From: Pseudomonas wadenswilerensis
Lineage (GTDB): Bacteria > Pseudomonadota > Gammaproteobacteria > Pseudomonadales > Pseudomonadaceae
Length of the DNA stretch: 64,000 nt
Assembly: GCF_900497695.1 (NCBI RefSeq)
Contig: NZ_UIDD01000010.1
Location: 434,001 to 498,000 of the forward strand
Direction of reading: 5' to 3'
Each line of letters opens with the position of its first letter. Positions within the stretch are counted from its first letter, which is position 1. A program made the position numbers and the translations under genes. The notes under the pieces were generated by a model. It saw nothing but the letters and a program-made list of their open reading frames with translations. It was not told the origin of the DNA and did no database searches. Positions 58,683 to 64,000 of this stretch are shown here, piece after piece.

Positions 58683-60026
58683 ATGTGGACCCCTGCCCTC
58701 ACCGAGGATGCCCAGCCGCGCTACCTGGCCCTGGTCGACGCTATTGCCGCCGCCATCGAGCGCGGCGAGCTGAAAGTCGGCGAACGTCTGCCGCCACAAC
58801 GGCGCCTGGCCTGGAACCTGGGGCTGAACCCCAGCACCACTCAGCAGGCCTACCGCGAGGCGGCGGCACGGCACCTGGTCTCGGGCGAAGTCGGGCGTGG
58901 CACCTATGTGCTGGCCGGCAGCAAGGAGGCTACGCTGTTTCGCCTCAAGCAGCGCGACGTGCAATCAAGCCTGATCGACCTGTCGACCAATGTGCCCGTG
59001 ATCGACCCGGCCAACCGCGACAGCGAAACGACCTTGCAGGCGTTGTTGCAGGACGGTCAGGCGGGCTGCCTGGACCATTACCTGAGCGCCGAAGAGTTGC
59101 TGCGCGGCCGTGTGCACGGCGCCGCCTGGCTGGCCAATCGCGGCCTGCAACTGAACGACCGGCAACTGCTGCTGTGCGGCGGCGCCCAGCAGGGCTTGTT
59201 CACGACCTTGCTGTCACTGTGCCAACCGGGCGAAGCAGTGCTGGTCGAAGCTCTCACGGCCCCCGGCATCAAGGCCGCCTGCCGGCAATTGCGCCTGCCG
59301 CTGCATGGCATCGCCCTGGACGATCAGGGCATTGTTGCCGATGATCTGGATCGGGTCGCCCGTGCCACCGGCGCGCGCGTCATGGTGCTGACCCCGAGCC
59401 TGCACAACCCTACCGGTGCATGCATGAGCAGCGCTCGCCAGCAGGCGATTGCCGAGGTGGTCGAGCGGCATGACCTGCTGGTGATCGAAGACGATGTCTA
59501 CGGTGCGCTGACCGACCAGCCACCGCTGTGGCGGTTGCTCGGGCGGCGCGGCCTGTTGATCAGCAGCCTGTCGAAAACCGTCGGCGCCGGCCTGCGCCTG
59601 GGCTGGATCGTGGCTGACCCGGCGTTACTGGCGCAGGTCGATCCCCATGCCCAGGCCACTCACTGGCAGGTGTCGCCGCTGAACCTGCAGATTGCCTGTC
59701 GCTGGATTGCCGATAGCACGGCGCAAAGGCGTCTGGCCTGGCAGCGCGAGGAAGTCCGCCAACGCTGGCGCCTGGCCTGCAGGATTCTGGGCAGCTACCT
59801 GGTCAACAGCAGCCAGCCTGCCCCACACATCTGGGTCAAGGCCGGGCACAGCGCCGCACGCTTGACCGAGGCTTGCCGGGCCAATGGCGTGGCGGTGGTG
59901 CCAGCCGAGGTGTTCGCGGTAAAACAGCATGACCTGGCAGCGATCCGCATCAGCCTGTCGGCGGCTGCCAGCCGGGCCGAACTCAAGCAGGCATTGGAGC
60001 ACGTGGCAAAGGCACTGGAGGCCTGA
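58683..60026 (+). CDS. MocR-type regulator (GntR DNA-binding domain with aminotransferase domain)
   Basis: A 447-residue MocR/PdxR-type protein. The winged helix-turn-helix (RYLALVDAIAAAIERGELKV ... QRRLAWNLGLNPSTTQQAYR) covers residues 12-80, and a class I aminotransferase fold follows with the PLP lysine in SSLSKTVGAGLRLGW. Such regulators sense PLP and an amine. The gene is divergent from the threonine-dehydratase-like gene (87-base gap), its probable target. No ribosome binding site precedes the ATG. The stop overlaps the alkA start by one base (TGATG), so the two are co-translated. Confidence 0.87.
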   Translation: MWTPALTEDAQPRYLALVDAIAAAIERGELKVGERLPPQRRLAWNLGLNPSTTQQAYREAAARHLVSGEVGRGTYVLAGSKEATLFRLKQRDVQSSLIDLSTNVPVIDPANRDSETTLQALLQDGQAGCLDHYLSAEELLRGRVHGAAWLANRGLQLNDRQLLLCGGAQQGLFTTLLSLCQPGEAVLVEALTAPGIKAACRQLRLPLHGIALDDQGIVADDLDRVARATGARVMVLTPSLHNPTGACMSSARQQAIAEVVERHDLLVIEDDVYGALTDQPPLWRLLGRRGLLISSLSKTVGAGLRLGWIVADPALLAQVDPHAQATHWQVSPLNLQIACRWIADSTAQRRLAWQREEVRQRWRLACRILGSYLVNSSQPAPHIWVKAGHSAARLTEACRANGVAVVPAEVFAVKQHDLAAIRISLSAAASRAELKQALEHVAKALEA

Positions 60027-60655
60027 TGAGCAAGCACGCTTTCTATACCGAGGCGCAAACCTACCTCGCCGCGATGGACCCGCAGTGGGCCGCACACATC
60101 GAGGCGGTGGGCCCTTGCCTGCATCAACCCAAACCCACCCGTGACCCGTATCAGGCACTGGTGCGGGCCATTGCCTACCAGCAACTGCATGCCAAGGCGG
60201 GCGATGCGATTCTCGGACGCTTTCTGGCGCTCTACCCGGGGTGCGGGTTTCCCAGCCCCGAGCAGGTGCTGGCGACCACCCCGGAGCAATTGCGCGGCTG
60301 CGGATTCTCGGCGAGCAAACTGGCAACCATCCAGGGTATCGCCAAGGCACGTGTCGAAGGGCGGGTGCCAGACTACCAACAGGCCTCGGTACTGGAAGAT
60401 GAAGCGCTGGTCGAGCGCCTGATCAACCTGCGTGGCGTAGGCCGCTGGACCGTCGAGATGCTGCTGATCTATACCCTGGAACGCATGGACATCCTGCCGG
60501 CCGACGACTTCGGTGTGCGCGAGGGCTACCGCCGCTTGCAAGGCCTGGAGACGCAGCCGACGCGCCGGCAAATGATCGACCTGGGCAAGCGCTGGAGCCC
60601 CTACCGGACCGTTGCCGCCTGGTACCTCTGGCGCGTACCGGCCAAGCGAGTTTGA
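60026..60655 (+). CDS. alkA: DNA-3-methyladenine glycosylase II (AlkA-type)
   Basis: A 209-residue HhH-GPD glycosylase that removes alkylated bases. The AIAYQQLHAKAGDAILGRFL segment and the helix-hairpin-helix (LINLRGVGRWTVEMLLIYTL) are followed by the catalytic Asp in ILPADDFGVREGYRRL. It lacks the N-terminal subdomain of E. coli AlkA (282 aa) and is closer to the short bacterial AlkA/Mag1 type. Its start overlaps the MocR stop; ada follows 76 bases later. The AlkA-Ada pair suggests an adaptive response to alkylation. Confidence 0.88.
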   Translation: MSKHAFYTEAQTYLAAMDPQWAAHIEAVGPCLHQPKPTRDPYQALVRAIAYQQLHAKAGDAILGRFLALYPGCGFPSPEQVLATTPEQLRGCGFSASKLATIQGIAKARVEGRVPDYQQASVLEDEALVERLINLRGVGRWTVEMLLIYTLERMDILPADDFGVREGYRRLQGLETQPTRRQMIDLGKRWSPYRTVAAWYLWRVPAKRV

Positions 60656-60678
60656 ACGCAAGACCCGGAGTTATTCCT

Positions 60679-60704
60679 GTAGCCCGAACCCGTAGCCTGA
60701 ACCC
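60679..60704. repeat. 13-bp tandem direct repeat upstream of ada
   Basis: GTAGCCCGAACCC (60679-60691) and GTAGCCTGAACCC (60692-60704) are adjacent direct repeats with one difference, 28 bases before the ada start. They could be recognition half-sites for Ada or chance duplication. I recognise no Ada box (AAAGCGCA). Confidence 0.35.
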
Positions 60705-60731
60705 ATCGATCACCGCCAGGAGCAAACCGTC

Positions 60732-61793
60732 ATGAGTACAGGCAAACCACGGATCAGCGAATCCGACCCGCGCTGGCAGGCCATCCTGGCCCGCGACCCG
60801 GCTGCGGACCAGGCCTTCGTCTATGCCGTGCGTACCACGGGCGTCTACTGCCGGCCGAGCAGCACCTCGCGCCTGCCGCGCATCGACAACGTCGAATTCT
60901 TCGACACTGCCGAACTGGCCGAAGCCGCCGGCTACCGGCCGAGCAAGCGCCGCGGCGCCAACCAGACCGATGTCGCCGAACAGCACCGGGCCCAGGTCAC
61001 CCGCGCCTGCACCTTGATCGAAAGCGCCGACCCGGCGCCCAGCCTGAACCAGCTGGCTGAACAGCTGAAGATGAGCCCGTTCCACTTTCACCGGGTGTTC
61101 AAAGCCGTGACCGGGCTGACGCCCAAGGCCTATGCCACGGCCCACCGTGCGCGCAAGGTACGCACTCAACTGCAGCAGTCGGCAACGGTCACCGACGCCT
61201 TGTACGAGGCCGGGTTCAACTCCAACAGCCGCTTCTACGAATCGAGCAATGCACGCCTGGGCATGACCCCGGGCGCCTATCGTGACGGCGGTGCCAATAC
61301 CGACATCCGCTTTGCCATCGGCCAGTGCACGTTGGGGGCAATTCTGGTGGCGCAGAGTGAACGGGGGATTTGCGCAATCCTGCTCGGTGACGATCCGCAG
61401 GCGCTGCTCAATGACCTGCAGGACAAATTCCCCAAGGCCAACCTGATCGGCGGCGACGAAGGCTTCGAAAGCCTGATTGCCAGGGTCGTGGGCTTTATCG
61501 AGGTGCCGGGCATCGGCCTGGATTTGCCACTGGACCTGCGCGGCACAGCGTTCCAGGAGCGGGTCTGGCAGGCTTTGCGGGCGATCCCGGCCGGCAGCAC
61601 TGCCAGCTATGCCGAGATCGCCCAGCGGATTGGCTCCCCCAGGGCTGTGCGCGCCGTGGCCCAGGCCTGCGCGGCCAACGCCCTGGCTGTGGCCATCCCG
61701 TGTCACCGGGTGGTGCGCAGCGATGGCAACCTCTCGGGCTACCGCTGGGGCGTGGAGCGCAAGCGTGAGCTACTGGCGCGCGAGAGCCAGTGA
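60732..61793 (+). CDS. ada: Ada-type regulator / O6-methylguanine-DNA methyltransferase with degenerate N-terminal zinc site
   Basis: A 353-residue protein. The C-terminal methyltransferase has the acceptor cysteine in AIPCHRVV, and the middle AraC-type helix-turn-helix (LNQLAEQLKMSPFHFHRVFK) is intact. The N-terminal domain, which in E. coli Ada repairs phosphotriesters with four zinc cysteines (38, 42, 69, 72), keeps only the first: GVYCRPSSTSR and AGYRPSKRRGA show the others replaced by Ser, Ser and Arg. It may therefore not be activated by the classical methyl-transfer switch. alkA lies just upstream. Confidence 0.88.
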   Translation: MSTGKPRISESDPRWQAILARDPAADQAFVYAVRTTGVYCRPSSTSRLPRIDNVEFFDTAELAEAAGYRPSKRRGANQTDVAEQHRAQVTRACTLIESADPAPSLNQLAEQLKMSPFHFHRVFKAVTGLTPKAYATAHRARKVRTQLQQSATVTDALYEAGFNSNSRFYESSNARLGMTPGAYRDGGANTDIRFAIGQCTLGAILVAQSERGICAILLGDDPQALLNDLQDKFPKANLIGGDEGFESLIARVVGFIEVPGIGLDLPLDLRGTAFQERVWQALRAIPAGSTASYAEIAQRIGSPRAVRAVAQACAANALAVAIPCHRVVRSDGNLSGYRWGVERKRELLARESQ

Positions 61794-61799
61794 GGCGGG

Positions 61800-62429
61800 T
61801 TACTGGAAGTTGACGTCGAAGGCCTGGTAGAAGGCGTTGCCGGTATCAGCGACCAGCCACAGCAGGACGATGACGTGATGGCCGCGCTTGTTGCCGGGTA
61901 GCTTGACCTCGTGTTCGACCTTGGCCTTAAGCTTGTCCTTATGATCGAAATACGGCGTATACGGATAGAGGTCGTCGGCAAACGGCGCCGTCTCGAGCTG
62001 GGCACGACTGATGCGTTTGTTCACATCCCATCCATCTTTGGTAATAAACCAGCGATAGCCACGGGTGGTGTGCGGGGCCGTGTATTCCCACTTCACATGA
62101 AAGGTCTGGCCTGGCGTGACATTCAACAACGGCCAGGTAAAGGGCGAGCCCAGTTTGGCGGACATTTCGGCATTGGTGTAATTGACGACGTCGCGAGCAT
62201 CCTCTTTGCCGCCACTTAGAATATATCCATCCGCCGGTGGCACGACACTGGCGACATCCGACTGGAAGGGCGCGGGTACCGGCCCACCCACCAGGCTGGG
62301 GAAGTTTTTACCGCCTTCCATTTCGTTGACTTGCCAGTTGCCGAGCAATCCCAGTTCGACAGTCTTGGAACCACGGCTGGCCGGTGAAATGACCCGACCG
62401 TGACGCAGATTCTTTTCAGGGCTGTTCAT
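61800..62429 (-). CDS. AA10 lytic polysaccharide monooxygenase without signal peptide
   Basis: A 209-residue LPMO_10 (AA10) protein, a copper enzyme that oxidatively cleaves chitin or cellulose. The expected N-terminal copper His is in HGRVISPASRG; the second brace His is in TAPHTTRGYRWF and the axial aromatic in NAFYQAFDVNF. Unusually, the His is residue 10, after MNSPEKNLR, and no signal peptide exists upstream. The start at 62429 has AAGGAG 8 bases upstream, so a longer secretory N-terminus is not likely. It would need another export and trimming route. It ends 6 bases from the convergent ada stop. Confidence 0.8.
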   Translation of the reverse strand: MNSPEKNLRHGRVISPASRGSKTVELGLLGNWQVNEMEGGKNFPSLVGGPVPAPFQSDVASVVPPADGYILSGGKEDARDVVNYTNAEMSAKLGSPFTWPLLNVTPGQTFHVKWEYTAPHTTRGYRWFITKDGWDVNKRISRAQLETAPFADDLYPYTPYFDHKDKLKAKVEHEVKLPGNKRGHHVIVLLWLVADTGNAFYQAFDVNFQ

Positions 62430-62528
62430 TGCATTCACTCCTTGTGAGATAGAAAAACCTGTCCACCCTGGACACGATTCACCCTAGCTCAAGCCCTGCA
62501 ATGCGCAACCCAGAGGCGCCAAACGGTA

Positions 62529-62786
62529 TCAACCGTTGCTGCAGCCGTCGCCCATGGCGCGGTATGCGATGGTGTGGCGCTGACCCTGATGGTCTTCGTA
62601 GGTCATGGTTGCCGGTACCACTTCACAGACATTGGGAATGGTCGACAAACTGATGACTTTGGCAATATCCAGGTTAGTGCTGTAGTCATACTGCTCAACA
62701 ACAGGTTGCGCAGCAGCACTATTGATTTCATCCGCCAGGGCGAACGACGACATGGCAACCAGGGCAAGTGCAAATAAACTTTTCAT
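62529..62786 (-). CDS. Small exported DUF2790 protein
   Basis: An 85-residue protein with signal peptide MKSLFALALVAMSSFALADE and a mature part containing YDYSTNLDIAKVISLSTIPN and CEVVPATMTYEDHQGQRHTI, the DUF2790 pattern common in Pseudomonas small periplasmic proteins. Two cysteines could form a disulfide. Some DUF2790 proteins are stress- or metal-induced, but function is unknown. It is placed upstream of the LPMO gene on the same strand. Confidence 0.8.
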   Translation of the reverse strand: MKSLFALALVAMSSFALADEINSAAAQPVVEQYDYSTNLDIAKVISLSTIPNVCEVVPATMTYEDHQGQRHTIAYRAMGDGCSNG

Positions 62787-63071
62787 GATAATAGGCCTGC
62801 AAAGCAATCAAACTAATCGATTGACTTCATTTGCCAATAAGGGCGCGGAGAAGTTGTTATATCAAGCAATGGGACATAACACGAAGTACCGACCCCACTA
62901 CAACTTATTCCGTGGGATGTGGTTAGTTTACAAGGTACTTCGGGCGGTTAAATCGCGAAGCCGGACATTCACTGTTACCGCCTGTGCAACAATAAGCCCG
63001 ACACAACGCCCTCGACACTTTTCGCCTTCCCGTGTAAAAGCCCGGGGTAGAGCCTTTGCCAGATCAAACCA
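62787..63071. other. Intergenic region without recognised gene
   Basis: These 285 bases between the DUF2790 gene and the GNAT gene are more AT-rich than their surroundings (taataagg, aagttgttatatcaagc). I see no gene or repeat family, only a short CCCAC/GTGGG dyad near 62895-62918. It must hold the DUF2790 and GNAT promoters. Confidence 0.5.
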
Positions 63072-63524
63072 GTGACCTTGTTACGCTATTGCCCGCTGCC
63101 CGCCGCCGAGCGGCCCCTGCTGAATAAATTCTACCGAAACCAGGGTTCGCCCATGCGCGCGGCTGCCCAGGGCCAGCTTTGGGTAGCCAGGGCCGATGAG
63201 ATCGTCGCTGCCTTGTGCCTGAGCCAAGTACCAGGCGGCCATTGGCTGACCGGGTTGTTCGTCGCGCCCGCCTGGCGCGGCCAACGGGTCGCCCGCCAGC
63301 TGATCGAAGCGGCCGCGAGCGAGTTGCAAGGGGACATCTGGTTGTTTTGCCATCCGGCTCTGGTGGGCTTCTACGAGCGGCTGGCGTTCAGCACCAGCGA
63401 CGCCCTGCCCGCCACTCTGGCCGAGCGCCTGGCCCGCTACCAGCGCAGCAAGCCCCTGTTGGCGATGACGCGGATTCAGTCGTCGCTGGCCGGGTCCAGC
63501 CCGGGGAACAGCACCTCGGTATAA
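63072..63524 (+). CDS. GNAT-family N-acetyltransferase
   Basis: A 150-residue acetyltransferase. LTGLFVAPAWRGQRVARQLI holds the acetyl-CoA pyrophosphate loop (RGQRVA), and LVGFYERLAFSTSD is the C-terminal GNAT helix. The target is unknown. The start is taken as GTG at 63072 (MTLLRYCPLPAAERPLLNKF); no strong ribosome binding site precedes it. Its last 49 bases overlap the end of the convergent deformylase gene. Confidence 0.83.
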   Translation: MTLLRYCPLPAAERPLLNKFYRNQGSPMRAAAQGQLWVARADEIVAALCLSQVPGGHWLTGLFVAPAWRGQRVARQLIEAAASELQGDIWLFCHPALVGFYERLAFSTSDALPATLAERLARYQRSKPLLAMTRIQSSLAGSSPGNSTSV

Positions 63525-64000
63525 CCGAAGCGGCTGAAATCGTGGATGCGCGAGGGGTAAAGGCGGCCGATCAGGTGATCGCACTCATGCTGCACCACCC
63601 GGGCATGAAAACCTTCGGCGTTGCGCACTATCGGCTGCCCCTGCGGATCGATGCCTTCGTAACGGATCCGCTGGTAGCGCGGCACCACACCACGCAGCCC
63701 CGGCACCGACAGGCAGCCTTCCCAGCCGTCCTCGACCTCGGTGCCCAAGGGTGTGATCAGCGGATTGAGCAGAATGGTGCGCGGCACCGCCTCGGCATCC
63801 GGGTAGCGCTCGCTGCGCTCGAAACCGAAGATCACCAGTTGCAGGTCGATACCGATCTGCGGCGCGGCCAGGCCAACACCGCCGACATGCTCCATGGTTT
63901 CGAACATGTCGGCGATCAGTCGCTCAAGCCCGGTGCTGCCGATCATGTGCTTCGGCACAGGCGGGGCGATGCGCAGCAAGCGCTCATCGCCCATTTTCAG
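63476..64000 (-). CDS. def: Peptide deformylase, start outside the window
   Basis: The window holds 174 codons of a peptide deformylase, including LKMGDERLLRIA at the edge; the start lies a few codons beyond. The enzyme removes N-formyl groups from new proteins using iron. Motif 1 GVGLAAPQIG, motif 2 EGCLSVP and motif 3 HECDHL are all intact. The C-terminus (RFGYTEVLFPGLDPASDD) overlaps the GNAT gene. It may be a second deformylase rather than the housekeeping one next to fmt; that gene's neighbours are not here. Confidence 0.9.
   Translation of the reverse strand: MKMGDERLLRIAPPVPKHMIGSTGLERLIADMFETMEHVGGVGLAAPQIGIDLQLVIFGFERSERYPDAEAVPRTILLNPLITPLGTEVEDGWEGCLSVPGLRGVVPRYQRIRYEGIDPQGQPIVRNAEGFHARVVQHECDHLIGRLYPSRIHDFSRFGYTEVLFPGLDPASDD

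Overview
The window is chromosomal DNA of a fluorescent Pseudomonas of the putida/fluorescens lineage. It is GC-rich and densely coded. Several gene neighbourhoods match P. aeruginosa from memory: gbuR-gbuA-symporter-PA1414 (PA1422 to PA1414), and porin / ECF sigma / FabH2 / HrpA / FadD1-FadD2 / hydrolase / PhaJ1 (PA3279 to PA3302). It also carries many copies of the REP palindrome (gtgggagctggcttgccagcgat) seen in fluorescent pseudomonads. I see no phage, insertion sequence, rRNA, tRNA or CRISPR.

Layout. 0-3.6 kb: 5' end of a MarR regulator, RecQ helicase, a YecA-family and a YbaN-family protein. 3.6-17.4 kb: a 2,620-residue LapA/MapA-type adhesin, divergent from its own type I secretion operon (TolC-type outer membrane protein, ABC transporter, HlyD-type adaptor), followed by a 102-bp tandem REP array. 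17.4-24 kb: tRNA-modifying DTW protein, Aer-type chemoreceptor, guanidinobutyrase locus (LysR regulator, gbuA, Na+ symporter), and a small PA1414-like gene behind a perfect ANR box. 24-36.3 kb: transporters, DEAD-box helicase, MscS channel, azoreductase, LysR, hydrolase, cyclophilin, ABC exporter and a FemAB-like acyltransferase. 36.3-44 kb: phosphate-type porin, ECF sigma with zinc-finger anti-sigma, FabH2 and HrpA. 44-52.6 kb: gamma-glutamyl-polyamine synthetase and oxidase, FadD1 and FadD2, lipase-like hydrolase and PhaJ1. 52.6-57.6 kb: an ECF42-type sigma operon, several small proteins, a LysE exporter and a HicAB module. 57.6-64 kb: threonine-dehydratase-like enzyme, MocR regulator, AlkA, Ada, an LPMO without signal peptide, DUF2790 protein, GNAT and the 5'-truncated peptide deformylase.

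How the genes work together. The adhesin and its secretion apparatus form one surface-attachment unit whose N-terminus carries a LapG-type TAAG cleavage motif, although lapD and lapG are not in this window. GbuA and its symporter form a guanidino-compound uptake and breakdown unit. The GS-like and DAO-like genes form a polyamine catabolic pair. FadD1/FadD2, PhaJ1 and FabH2 link fatty-acid activation, beta-oxidation and de novo synthesis or PHA. AlkA and Ada repair alkylation damage. The best regulatory signals are an ANR box, an ECF42-type promoter, a 9-bp perfect inverted repeat at gbuR/gbuA, a HicB-type operator and an 18-bp palindrome before FabH2.
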